Source: Arenibacter catalasegens
GTDB taxonomy: Bacteria; Bacteroidota; Bacteroidia; Flavobacteriales; Flavobacteriaceae
Length of the DNA stretch: 64,000 bases
NCBI RefSeq assembly: GCF_002909235.1
Contig: NZ_PHQQ01000021.1
Coordinates: 44,949 to 108,948 of the forward strand
Reading direction: 5' to 3'
Shown here: piece after piece, positions 17,903 through 26,516 of the stretch
How positions within the stretch are numbered: position 1 is the stretch's first letter
Layout of the letters: each line of letters starts with the position of its first letter
Made by a program: the position numbers and the translations under genes
The notes under the pieces: generated by a model
Databases searched by the model: none
What the model saw: the letters and a program-made list of their open reading frames with translations, nothing else
What the model was told of the DNA's origin: nothing

Positions 17903-19090
17903 TTAATTAAATCTATGTCTAGTGACAATTCCTTTTAATTTGGCTTTTAAATCTTCTCCGGCATCATAAACCATTTGTTCATTACTAGGGAACGGAACCG
18001 CAGTAAGTTGCAGCAAAGGCACTAGATCTTCTTCCAGGGCATTTGTGTCACCATTGTGTTTGGCATAAACGTGGTTAAAGATAAATTGGCTGGCCAAGGG
18101 ATAAGAATTAATTTGTTGTTGATTTTGTAAATCCAAAAAGCTTACATTTCCGACTACTTCAACCGACTTCTGCTGGGTAAATTGATAAAAGTTACATTTT
18201 ACGGTTTTAAATTTGTCCACCTTTATTTTGTTACCCAAACTGTCCTTTAAAACCTCTCCTTGAGGGTTTGTGGCATATTTGTAACCATCCTTGATCTGCT
18301 TTTCTTTGGAGATTTGTTTTTCGGTAACTTGTTCCGGACTTATGTTTATATCCCTGAAAGCCACTTGCAGCTCATAGTCATATTTAATATTTTCCAAAGC
18401 ATTGGTGTGATAAACTGTCCAAAGATCGTTTAACCCGTAGGTGTTGAAATTTAATAATTCCTGTTCCAGACGATTAGGGACTATTTGTTCCGAATCGTTG
18501 ATCATGACTACTTGTACATAATCCATGCCTTTGTTATGGGCTTCTTCCAATTTAAGCCCGGTATCCTTGTAATTGGGACTTAGCTCGTTTAAATAGGTAA
18601 ATTGGTCAAAAGCTTTTCTAAAATCTTCTTTGTAGTTGCCAGTGTTTAAGAGGGCAGTGGCGTTGTTGTACAGATAGTCGGACAATTGCCGTTTCGACTT
18701 TAGTATTTCCTCGTCATAATTCTTAAAGGCAAATCTAGCGTCCCTATTATCATCCTGCAAATTTAAAGGCATTAAAGGTTTTATGCGCTCCTGAATTGAT
18801 TTTAGGTTCTGATAACGATTAAAGATTACCTCATGGTTTGCCGGATTGTTATCCTTTTTCAAGAATGCAATCTCTTGAAGCTCACGTTCGGTATTTTTCT
18901 TAAAAGCTTCCTCCAACAACTGAATGTAAGGTTGATTGGACTTCTTTGTCTTATTTTCTGCAATGTTTTTCAATGCTGTATTAATGGCATTGCCATAATT
19001 ACCCGTATTTAGGGCTTCCTGTGTTTTTTTAACCCCTCCACAAGAGATTAAAATGAACAGCATTAATGAGGTGAGTAATGATTGTTTCAT
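17903..19090 (-). CDS. Lipoprotein with N-terminal TPR-like helices
   Basis: 395 residues from the ATG at 19090, chosen because it gives a proper signal MKQSLLTSLMLFILISC with lipobox Cys17. A TPR-like first stretch (ALNTGNYGNAINTALKNI, LLNTGNYKEDFRKAFDQF) is followed by a largely beta/alpha domain of unknown type. Conserved-looking Bacteroidota envelope protein, function unknown. Monocistronic, with a terminator at its 3' end. Confidence 0.75.
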   Translation of the reverse strand: MKQSLLTSLMLFILISCGGVKKTQEALNTGNYGNAINTALKNIAENKTKKSNQPYIQLLEEAFKKNTERELQEIAFLKKDNNPANHEVIFNRYQNLKSIQERIKPLMPLNLQDDNRDARFAFKNYDEEILKSKRQLSDYLYNNATALLNTGNYKEDFRKAFDQFTYLNELSPNYKDTGLKLEEAHNKGMDYVQVVMINDSEQIVPNRLEQELLNFNTYGLNDLWTVYHTNALENIKYDYELQVAFRDINISPEQVTEKQISKEKQIKDGYKYATNPQGEVLKDSLGNKIKVDKFKTVKCNFYQFTQQKSVEVVGNVSFLDLQNQQQINSYPLASQFIFNHVYAKHNGDTNALEEDLVPLLQLTAVPFPSNEQMVYDAGEDLKAKLKGIVTRHRFN

Positions 19091-19203
19091 AATGTTTGGT
19101 TTAAAAATATTATGGACATAGTTCAATAGCTATGCCAAAATAGTTCTATACACAAACGGGAAACTATTCAGTATCGTACAAATAGCGGGTATTTTTTGGG
19201 ATC

Positions 19204-20493
19204 TTATTTCTTCTTTTGCTGAAAAACAGGTAGTAATTTGGTAGTAACTTCCCCAAAACCAATTCGCACATTATCCTTTTGGCAATATCCGGTTATGGAC
19301 ACTGTGTCATAATCCTCAATGAACTTTCTAGTTGATCCATCTTCCAAGGTCAAAGGCTTTTCTCCACGCCAAGTTAGTTCCAACATGGAACCATATGTAT
19401 CAGGGGTTGGGCCAGAAATGGTCCCACTGCCCATCATATCGCCACTATTTACGTTGCACCCATTTATGGTGTGGTGGGCCAGTTGTTGGGCCATAGTCCA
19501 ATACATATACTTAAAGTTGGACCGGGTTACAGTGGTGGCCTTGGCCTTCTCTGGCTTAATGGAAACCTCTAAATTAATATCGAACCCTTTTTTTCCTGTT
19601 TGCTGTAAATAGGGTAGGGGTTTAGGCGTTTGTACTGGACTTCCCACTCTAAATGGTTCAAGGGCATCCAAGGTTACTATCCAAGGAGAGATGGATGATG
19701 CAAAATTTTTGGCTAAGAAAGGGCCAAGTGGTACATACTCCCATTTTTGGATATCCCTAGCACTCCAATCATTAAAAAGTACCATTCCAAAAATGTAATT
19801 CTCTGCCTCCTCCACTGGAATAGGTTCTCCCAAAACGTTAGCATCCGTAGTGATAAAAGCCATTTCCAATTCAAAATCCACTAGTTTAGAAGGACCAAAA
19901 ATGGGTTGGTCCGCCCCTGTGGGAAGGGTTTGTCCCATTGGTCTTCTTACAGATGTGCCACTTGGTACAATAGAAGAGCTTCTTCCATGATATCCTACTG
20001 GTATGTGCAGCCAATTGGGAAGAAGTGCATTTTCTGGGTCCCTGAACATTTTGCCAACATTAGTGGCGTGTTCTTTACTGGAGTAAAAATCTGTGTAGTC
20101 TCCAATTTGGACCGGAAGCTGCATTTCTATTTCATCCATCGTAAAAAGAACAATATTCTTATGATTTTCGTTGTTCTTTAATTCGTTGTTATTAATATCG
20201 AAAATCTCACTGATTCGGTTTCTTACCAAACGCCACGTCTTTTTACCGTCGGATATAAAATCGTTGAGGGTGTCTTGTAAAAATATGTCATCTGTCAAGG
20301 GGATATCCTTAAAATACCCCAATTGATGCAATGCTCCCAAATCTATAGCGTAATCACCAATCCTGGAACCTATGGTGATAATGTCATCCCTAGTCAAGAA
20401 AACTCCAAAAGGAATATTCTGAATTGGAAAATCAGAATCGACCGGTACAGGTAACCATGTTTTTTTTTCTGGATGATTAGTTTTTAGTGGCAT
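19204..20493 (-). CDS. fahA: Fumarylacetoacetase
   Basis: Final step of tyrosine degradation: fumarylacetoacetate to fumarate and acetoacetate. 429 residues, full length. N-terminal SH3-like domain (FPIQNIPFGVF), then the FAH catalytic domain with YTDFYSSKEHATNVGKMF, GYHGRSSSI, DFELEMAF, FNDWSARDIQKWEYVPLGPF and GSGTISGP. Divergent from glyA; homogentisate dioxygenase and other pathway genes are not in the window. Confidence 0.97.
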   Translation of the reverse strand: MPLKTNHPEKKTWLPVPVDSDFPIQNIPFGVFLTRDDIITIGSRIGDYAIDLGALHQLGYFKDIPLTDDIFLQDTLNDFISDGKKTWRLVRNRISEIFDINNNELKNNENHKNIVLFTMDEIEMQLPVQIGDYTDFYSSKEHATNVGKMFRDPENALLPNWLHIPVGYHGRSSSIVPSGTSVRRPMGQTLPTGADQPIFGPSKLVDFELEMAFITTDANVLGEPIPVEEAENYIFGMVLFNDWSARDIQKWEYVPLGPFLAKNFASSISPWIVTLDALEPFRVGSPVQTPKPLPYLQQTGKKGFDINLEVSIKPEKAKATTVTRSNFKYMYWTMAQQLAHHTINGCNVNSGDMMGSGTISGPTPDTYGSMLELTWRGEKPLTLEDGSTRKFIEDYDTVSITGYCQKDNVRIGFGEVTTKLLPVFQQKKK

Positions 20494-20530
20494 CTTCGAA
20501 TTGTTAACTTGTGTTTAATAAATATCTTAT

Positions 20531-20538
20531 CAAATATA
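20531..20538 (-). promoter_or_regulatory. -7 box of fahA
   Basis: Minus strand reads TATATTTG, exact TAnnTTTG, 37 bases before the fahA ATG. It sits 33 bases from the divergent glyA -7 box, so the two promoters probably interfere with each other. Confidence 0.5.
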
Positions 20539-20570
20539 TTATTTTCTTCCAATTAACGCTCTGCAATTTG

Positions 20571-20578
20571 TATTTTTG
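20571..20578 (+). promoter_or_regulatory. -7 box of glyA
   Basis: TATTTTTG, exact TAnnTTTG, 26 bases before the glyA ATG. No TTG at the expected -33 distance. Confidence 0.5.
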
Positions 20579-20604
20579 CGCATTATTTAATAGAATATTA
20601 CAGT

Positions 20605-21879
20605 ATGCAACGCGACAATCAAATTTTTGAACTAATTGAGGCGGAAAAGGAACGCCAAATTAATGGAATTGAACTTATTGCTTCCGAGAACTTTACCAGT
20701 CCCCAAGTTATGGAGGCTGCAGGATCGGTATTGACCAACAAATACGCCGAAGGTTATCCTGGTAAACGCTATTATGGAGGTTGTGAGGTAGTGGATGAAA
20801 TAGAGCAATTGGCTATTGATAGGGCCAAGCAACTATTTGGAGCAGCTTATGCCAATGTTCAGCCACATTCTGGTTCACAGGCCAATGCTTCAGTTTATCA
20901 CGCATGTTTAAAGCCTGGAGATACTATTCTTGGATTTGATTTGTCACATGGAGGTCATTTAACCCATGGTTCACCGGTAAATTTTTCAGGCAGATTGTAT
21001 AATCCCGTATTTTATGGGGTTGACCAGGAGACAGGTGTTTTAAATTACGATAAAATACAGGCCATAGCTACCAAAGAACAGCCTAAGCTTATAATCGCTG
21101 GAGCTTCTGCCTATTCCAGGGATATGGATTTTAAGAGATTTAGGGAAATTGCGGATAGTGTAGGCGCCCTATTATTGGCAGATATATCCCATCCTGCAGG
21201 ACTTATTGCTAAGGGAATTCTGAACGATCCTATGCCACATTGCCATATTGTAACTACAACAACCCATAAGACATTGCGGGGACCAAGAGGAGGTCTTATT
21301 TTAATGGGAGAGGACTTTGATAATCCTTTTGGTATGAAGTTGAAGAACGGGACTTTAAGAAAAATGTCAGCTTTATTGGATTTGGCAGTTTTTCCAGGTA
21401 ATCAGGGAGGTCCTTTAGAGCATATTATTGCGGCAAAAGCAATAGCCTTTGGAGAAGCTTTGACAGATGAATTCTTGCACTATATGTTACAGGTCAAGAA
21501 AAATGCAGCGGCTATGGCCAGTGCCTTTGTTGAAAAGGGATATAATATTATCTCTGGAGGTACCGATAACCATATGATGCTTATTGATCTTAGAAATAAG
21601 AACATTACAGGTAAAGATGCCGAGAATGCTTTGGTAAAAGCAGATATTACGGCGAATAAGAATATGGTTCCATTTGATGATAAATCACCTTTTGTTACTT
21701 CGGGAATTCGGTTTGGTACAGCAGCCATTACCACAAGAGGTTTAAAAGAAGATCAAATGAAGACTATTGTAGAATTTATTGATCAGGTAATCATGAATCC
21801 TGAAGATGAAAAGATTATTGATAAGGTAAGGGAAAGTGTAAATGCTTTAATGAATTCAAGAGCATTGTACAACGCCTAA
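20605..21879 (+). CDS. glyA: Serine hydroxymethyltransferase
   Basis: PLP enzyme interconverting serine plus tetrahydrofolate with glycine plus methylene-THF, the main one-carbon source. 424 residues, full length. [47 protein letters not shown], the PLP-lysine motif [14 protein letters not shown] (Lys222), FPGNQGGP and [13 protein letters not shown] are intact. Own promoter and terminator. Confidence 0.98.
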   Translation: MQRDNQIFELIEAEKERQINGIELIASENFTSPQVMEAAGSVLTNKYAEGYPGKRYYGGCEVVDEIEQLAIDRAKQLFGAAYANVQPHSGSQANASVYHACLKPGDTILGFDLSHGGHLTHGSPVNFSGRLYNPVFYGVDQETGVLNYDKIQAIATKEQPKLIIAGASAYSRDMDFKRFREIADSVGALLLADISHPAGLIAKGILNDPMPHCHIVTTTTHKTLRGPRGGLILMGEDFDNPFGMKLKNGTLRKMSALLDLAVFPGNQGGPLEHIIAAKAIAFGEALTDEFLHYMLQVKKNAAAMASAFVEKGYNIISGGTDNHMMLIDLRNKNITGKDAENALVKADITANKNMVPFDDKSPFVTSGIRFGTAAITTRGLKEDQMKTIVEFIDQVIMNPEDEKIIDKVRESVNALMNSRALYNA

Positions 21880-21892
21880 GAGATTATAGATC

Positions 21893-21963
21893 GCTGTCCA
21901 TAAGGTTTAATTATGGTTTTGCTCCCAGAGTAAGATTTTAATGCTTTTTGGACAGCTTTTTTT
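21893..21963 (+). terminator. Long-loop terminator of glyA
   Basis: GCTGTCCA (21893-21900) pairs with TGGACAGC (21949-21956), followed by seven T residues. The 48-base loop is unusually long but the stem plus T-run is convincing. Confidence 0.7.
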
Positions 21964-21977
21964 ATAGATCAATTCTT

Positions 21978-22649
21978 CTATTCACTAAGGATTTGAATAT
22001 CTCCATGTATGATTTTTTTAGAATTTAGGTCGTAAATGGCCGCTTCTTCAGTTTGGTCATAATACATGCCCCAAAATCCGAAATAATCATTTATATTATT
22101 ATTGTCAGAGACAATATTCTTCATTTTGGTATCACTTTCCAAAGTATCTTCCTCAAATACAGGTATAAACATTTCAAAGGGAGTCTCATTTAGGCCCTTT
22201 GTATAATAAACGTTGTGTTTAACAAGTTCCGTAAAGATATTCTCGGCTTGGTCAGCGATACTTTGTTCGTAAATTTTACTGATAAGAATAGTAGTGTCTG
22301 TCAAGGAAATGGTCAGCTCACTTATGTCTATGTCTATAGTGTTCAATTTTTTAAGTTCGGAATAGGCCAATAGGAACAAAATAGTCTTTTCGGGACTAGA
22401 TTTTTTGTGGGTCATATCGTTGGGCGTTATTTTGTTTAAATAAAACAAGGATTCGTCCAGACTGAGGTTACATTTGATGTCTATAATCAAATTGGCCGAC
22501 TCTTCTTTAGGTCCATAGTTGCCAATATTAACTTCTGCAAAAAAATTCTTTTCCAAACTTTTTCTAAACAGCTCAAGACCAGTAATGTGGTCGGTGCTTT
22601 TTACTCCAATTCTTGGATTATTAAAAAATTCGTTTCCTAACTTAGACAT
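21978..22649 (-). CDS. Hypothetical protein, 223 residues
   Basis: Not recognised. Cytoplasmic-looking, no signal or membrane segment, acidic, with alternating helix/strand character and Asn/Asp-rich C-terminal part. Segments such as SPEKTILFLLAYSELKKL and IYEQSIADQAENIFTEL are probably helical. The start MSKLGNEFF is the only ATG at the 5' end. It lies upstream-alone between glyA (convergent) and the NarL-type regulator gene (same strand, 255 bases apart). The 22650-22904 gap holds a perfect 8-base inverted repeat (22756-22781) and nothing else I can name. Confidence 0.65.
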   Translation of the reverse strand: MSKLGNEFFNNPRIGVKSTDHITGLELFRKSLEKNFFAEVNIGNYGPKEESANLIIDIKCNLSLDESLFYLNKITPNDMTHKKSSPEKTILFLLAYSELKKLNTIDIDISELTISLTDTTILISKIYEQSIADQAENIFTELVKHNVYYTKGLNETPFEMFIPVFEEDTLESDTKMKNIVSDNNNINDYFGFWGMYYDQTEEAAIYDLNSKKIIHGDIQILSE

Positions 22650-22904
22650 CTTGAAATAAATTTATTGAAAAACTAATTTCAAAATTAGCTTAATGCTTTG
22701 TCCTTAATTCAATAAAAACCTTAGAAAAAATAAGGTTTCCATTCAAATGGGGTGTATTCATCGAAAAATAAGACGATGAATGGTAAAGCAATGCTTTTTG
22801 ATGTCCCAGCGAGGGTATTAAAGGTACTTGGTGATATTTTTTAGGCTTACTGAGCCCCCTACTTAAAAAGAGGTTGTTGTATTGCTAAAAGGTCAGAAAT
22901 TCAA

Positions 22905-23573
22905 TTATAGAAACCCTCTGTTTCTAGCTTCGTGTACCAAGGCCAAATCATTTTGTTTTTCCACGCCAAAAATAACTTTAAGCTGTCTTTTCCTGTTTTC
23001 GATGCCGGCCAGCGAAAGGTTTACGAAATCGACCATATCCTTGGTTCTGGTGCCAATGGATACATGATATAGTATTTTCTTGTCATTGTCATCCAATAAT
23101 AGATCATTGGATACTTTCTTTCTTATGGCCATAAGTGCCTTTTGACTATAATATGGGGGTGAGTTAATTACACCCTTGACCATGGCAATAAGTGATTTTT
23201 CATCAACTTCCGATTTTACCATATAGCCATCGGGATTTACGTTTTTTAAAATACTGTTTATTCTGTAGTTATCGCTAAAGGAAGACATAAAGACAATTTT
23301 GGTGTCCGGAATTACTTTTCTGGCGAATATTCCCAAGTCTTCCCCGGTATGAGGTTCCTCTAAATGGGTCTCTGTTAATTGTACATCCAGTAATAAAAGG
23401 TCATATTTAAATGATCTGGCGGAATCTTCAATTTTTTGCTTCCCGGTTTCAAAAGTGTTGGCAATTTCAACTTTGACCTGAAACTCTTCAAATTCGGAAG
23501 CCTCCAAAAGATATTTATAACCAGTAGTGATCATTTCATGATCATCTATCGTTAGGATCCTTAAAGTTCTCAT
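22905..23573 (-). CDS. NarL/LuxR-type response regulator
   Basis: 222 residues from the ATG at 23573; the longer frame runs back into the kinase gene and lacks support. Receiver domain with Asp10-Asp11 and phosphoacceptor Asp63 in LLLLDVQL, conserved Lys in DGYMVKSE. The C-terminal 65 residues form a divergent LuxR-like helix-turn-helix (ILYHVSIGTRTKDMVDFVNL, GIENRKRQLKVIFG). 22 bases downstream of its kinase, hence one operon. Confidence 0.85.
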   Translation of the reverse strand: MRTLRILTIDDHEMITTGYKYLLEASEFEEFQVKVEIANTFETGKQKIEDSARSFKYDLLLLDVQLTETHLEEPHTGEDLGIFARKVIPDTKIVFMSSFSDNYRINSILKNVNPDGYMVKSEVDEKSLIAMVKGVINSPPYYSQKALMAIRKKVSNDLLLDDNDKKILYHVSIGTRTKDMVDFVNLSLAGIENRKRQLKVIFGVEKQNDLALVHEARNRGFL

Positions 23574-23595
23574 TTTATACGCAATTAATAATATA

Positions 23596-25668
23596 TTATG
23601 CAGATTGTGGTTCCGCCTGTCTTTCCAAAACATAAGGAATGGTAACAATTACCTTTGTTCCAGTTCCTATGCTACTTTGAATATCATAGGTTCCATTTAA
23701 TTTATCCAATCTGGAATTTATGTTTTTAAGTCCAATGCCTCTTTTTCCTTTCTTCTGATCAAAACCAACTCCGTTATCCAATACTACAATTTTCACATAA
23801 TCTTCTTCAGATTCAAAGAGTAGGTCCACTTTTGTAGCTTTGGCATGTTTTATACAATTCTGTAAGCTCTCTTGTACAATTCTATAAATGTTAATTTTGA
23901 TATCACCCTTTAATTCATCCCAATCTATTTTATCGTCGTACTCAAAATGACATTTCATCTTGGAAGAATCCTGAATTGTTTTAACCAATTCCTCTATAGA
24001 TACAATAAAGTTATGAATTTTTTCTTCGGATGCCCTACTTAATTCATGTGAAATTGTACGAATTTCCTCCTCTAATTGTTGCAATTTCTTTAAAAGGTCA
24101 CTCCGTTTTAAAACGGAGTCGGAATCGGTTTTATTGTTGAGGGCGGTTAGAATTAAGCGTATTCCTAACATTTGTCCCAATATACCATCGTGTAATTCTT
24201 CGGATATACGTTTCTTTTCTAATTGCTTACCTTCTTCAACCTTTTTGTTTTGTGCCAATAAAAGATTAAAAATTTCTTGATTCGCCTCTTGTTGGGCCTT
24301 TTCAAATCTTAATTTTTGGTTTTTTCGGCGTTGATCAATGGTGATCAAGGTTAAAGCGGCTAAAATAAGTACGGCTACGGCAATACCGATCCATAATTGA
24401 CGCTGTCTGGTCAATAATTCATTTTGTTCAATAAATTCATCCGTTTCAAAGCGAATCCTGGTAAATTTGTTTCGGGTAGCTCGTTCCTCGCGAATTAGAC
24501 TATCGTTTAATCTTATGTATTCCTGTGAATAACGGGATGAAAGTGCAGGGTCAAGCTTAGCCATAAGCTCCAGGGATTCTAACAACCTTCTATTGTTGCT
24601 GGTCCGTTTTGAAATGTTCTTGGCAAATTGAGCATTAATCAAAGCTAAGGCAGTATCTTTTTGATGTAAATAATATTCTGACAATTCGAAATATGTAATA
24701 GCTAAACCCCTCGAATCTCCAATGCTATCCTTTATTTTTAACGCTTTTTTAAATGACGACAAAACGCCAACTGTGTCCCCTAACTTACTTTTACTTTGGG
24801 CGTAATTGGAAAGTGCCTGAGCATATAATTCAGTATCCTTAAAATAGATACTATCGGCCTTAATAACCTTTTCAAAGCTTTCAATGGCCTTTTGGTCTTC
24901 CCCTTTGGCCTGAAAGACCATGCCTATATTATTAAATGCTTTGTTTCTCAAGCGATTCGATTGGTCTCTATTTGATTTATCTAAGTAAAATAGAGCCTTG
25001 TCGTAGTATTCTAGGGCCTTGTTATATTCATTTAGTGCATTGGTCACAGAACCCAAATTATTATAACATAAGAATAGCTGGTAATATTTGTCCAAAGGTT
25101 TAAATAATTCAATAGCCTCTATGGTGGTGACTTCACTTGCTGTATAATCCTTTATATAGGATTGTACCCTGGCTAAACTATACAGAACTCGAGCGGTAGC
25201 AAAGTCATCCTTTGATAGTCTAAAAATCTTCTCTGCTTGTGAGTAATGGTAATATGCACTGTCTTGCAAAGCATTGTCTTCCAGAAAAGAACCCAAATCC
25301 CAATGATTATTGCCTAAGGCATTAGAGTCTCCAATTTTTTTTGATAGGGTAAGGGCTATTTTGTTGGAGCGCCTAAATTGCAAAGAATCACCTAATAGGG
25401 AATAGTAGTAGGAAAATTTTGAAAAATACCTAGATTTCAGGGAATCGTTTTCTTCCTTTAGCGCCAAATCAAAGCCCTTTAAAAGATTATTTTTATAATT
25501 TTCTTCGGAAGTGCTGTTTTCTTCGTAAAACCAATATTGAATACTATCGTGTTGAATTAAGGCTTTAGATTGTTTGGTGCCAGCATTTTTTTTATTACAA
25601 CCAATGAGTATTAGTTGTAATAAAAGAACCAAATAAAAGATAAATCTGCCTGACACAATTTTGTTCAT
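23596..25668 (-). CDS. TPR-containing NarL-type sensor histidine kinase (lipoprotein signal)
   Basis: 690 residues. N-terminal hydrophobic segment with lipobox-like LILIGC (Cys24), then about 380 residues of TPR repeats (YYHYSQAEKIFRLSKDDFATA, LCYNNLGSVTNALNEYNKAL, KAFNNIGMVFQAKGEDQKAI) facing outside the cytoplasm, a membrane segment about 425-445, coiled linker, HisKA_3 box RISEELHDGILGQML (His493), and HATPase_c with DNGVGFD and GIGLKNI. TPR kinases of this build are common in Bacteroidota; the ligand is probably a protein or peptide, which is inference. Confidence 0.9.
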   Translation of the reverse strand: MNKIVSGRFIFYLVLLLQLILIGCNKKNAGTKQSKALIQHDSIQYWFYEENSTSEENYKNNLLKGFDLALKEENDSLKSRYFSKFSYYYSLLGDSLQFRRSNKIALTLSKKIGDSNALGNNHWDLGSFLEDNALQDSAYYHYSQAEKIFRLSKDDFATARVLYSLARVQSYIKDYTASEVTTIEAIELFKPLDKYYQLFLCYNNLGSVTNALNEYNKALEYYDKALFYLDKSNRDQSNRLRNKAFNNIGMVFQAKGEDQKAIESFEKVIKADSIYFKDTELYAQALSNYAQSKSKLGDTVGVLSSFKKALKIKDSIGDSRGLAITYFELSEYYLHQKDTALALINAQFAKNISKRTSNNRRLLESLELMAKLDPALSSRYSQEYIRLNDSLIREERATRNKFTRIRFETDEFIEQNELLTRQRQLWIGIAVAVLILAALTLITIDQRRKNQKLRFEKAQQEANQEIFNLLLAQNKKVEEGKQLEKKRISEELHDGILGQMLGIRLILTALNNKTDSDSVLKRSDLLKKLQQLEEEIRTISHELSRASEEKIHNFIVSIEELVKTIQDSSKMKCHFEYDDKIDWDELKGDIKINIYRIVQESLQNCIKHAKATKVDLLFESEEDYVKIVVLDNGVGFDQKKGKRGIGLKNINSRLDKLNGTYDIQSSIGTGTKVIVTIPYVLERQAEPQSA

Positions 25669-25684
25669 AGAGGTGGAAAGATAA

Positions 25685-25718
25685 AGAAAAAGCCCTAAAC
25701 AAATATGTTTAGGGCTTT
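25685..25718 (-). terminator. Terminator of the 28-residue-repeat gene
   Basis: Perfect stem AAAGCCCTAAAC/GTTTAGGGCTTT with a 6-base loop followed on the minus strand by a T-rich run. It separates the repeat gene from the sensor kinase gene, so the two are not simply co-transcribed. Confidence 0.9.
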
Positions 25719-25773
25719 ATATTTTAACGAAGTATAGCTTACTTCAAATCTTGAAAAATTTAGTTTAATGGAC

Positions 25774-26382
25774 TTAAGCTATAGCACTATTTGTTTTTTG
25801 TAATTCCGACATCACTGGAGGAGGATCTCTTCTTTCCTTTGGAATGTTATCACCATCGGTAGCAACGGCATTGTCATTGTACTGGAAATCGTTCATCACC
25901 GGAGGAGGATCTCTTCTTTCCTTAGGGATGTTATCACCATCGGTAGCAACGGCATTGTCATTGTACTGGAAATCGTTCATCACCGGAGGAGGATCTCTTC
26001 TTTCCTTAGGGATGTTGTCACCATCGGTAGCAACGGCATTGTCATTGTACTGGAAATCGTTCATCACTGGAGGAGGATCTCTTCTTTCCTTAGGGATGTT
26101 GTCACCATCGGTAGCAACGGCATTGTCATTGTACTGGAAATCGTTCGTTACCGGAGGGGCATCTCTTCTTTCTTTTGGAATATTGTCACCATCGGTAGCA
26201 ATGGCATTGTCATTGTTTTGGAAATCGGACATTACCGGAGGAGGATCCCTTCTTTCTTTTGGAATATTGTCACCATCGGTGGCAATGGCATTGTCTACAG
26301 CTGGAAACATTTTTTCGGTTCCCATAGCAAATAAGCCCATACTTAGCAGTACAACTGCAAAAATAGATAATAATTTTTTCAT
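25774..26382 (-). CDS. Secreted protein of six 28-residue tandem repeats, function unknown
   Basis: 202 residues: signal-peptide-like start (MKKLLSIFAVVLLSMGLFAM), ten linker residues, then six repeats of exactly 28 residues (31-198) and a partial seventh (SAIA). Each repeat has an ATDGDNIPKERRD core, a PPPV turn and an NDFQYND-like tail. Repeats 3-5 are identical in protein. The Asp-rich TDGDN resembles, but does not match, Ca-binding loops; KERR is a dibasic site. No known domain. It has its own terminator and lies between a LytTR regulator (upstream) and a TPR kinase/regulator pair (downstream), all on the minus strand. Adhesin, matrix protein or peptide precursor are all possible. Confidence 0.7.
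   Translation of the reverse strand: MKKLLSIFAVVLLSMGLFAMGTEKMFPAVDNAIATDGDNIPKERRDPPPVMSDFQNNDNAIATDGDNIPKERRDAPPVTNDFQYNDNAVATDGDNIPKERRDPPPVMNDFQYNDNAVATDGDNIPKERRDPPPVMNDFQYNDNAVATDGDNIPKERRDPPPVMNDFQYNDNAVATDGDNIPKERRDPPPVMSELQKTNSAIA
25789..26292 (-). repeat. 84-bp tandem repeat array, six units
   Basis: Six head-to-tail 84-bp units encoding the 28-residue repeats. The central units are nearly identical at DNA level, including synonymous positions, which points to recent expansion or ongoing homogenisation; the 5'-most units and the last unit are more diverged. Confidence 0.95.
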
Positions 26383-26449
26383 TTTTAAATGGTTTTCGAG
26401 GGTTAATAATGTATTGCTAAATTAATACCGATGACCCATGAAAAAATTA

Positions 26450-26513
26450 TGTAAGAATTATCTTTAGTGTGTGTCCGAGTTCTATTAGTGAACGTACGGT
26501 TTTTGTAAGAATT
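26450..26513. promoter_or_regulatory. Direct repeat TGTAAGAATT upstream of the repeat gene
   Basis: Two identical 10-mers at 26450-26459 and 26504-26513, 54 bases apart (close to five helical turns), between the LytTR gene stop and the repeat-gene ATG. LytTR regulators bind direct repeats, so these are candidate sites; spacing is longer than the usual LytTR arrangement. Confidence 0.35.
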
Positions 26514-26516
26514 CGA

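Noticed and set aside
25789..26292. CRISPR array
   Set aside because: Units are head-to-tail 84-bp repeats with no distinct spacers and they encode a continuous protein; no cas gene is near.
25844..26425. Plus-strand open frame of 193 codons over the 84-bp array
   Set aside because: It is the antisense frame of the repeat; 84 is a multiple of three so any frame free of stops stays open. The minus-strand frame has a signal peptide and a proper terminator.
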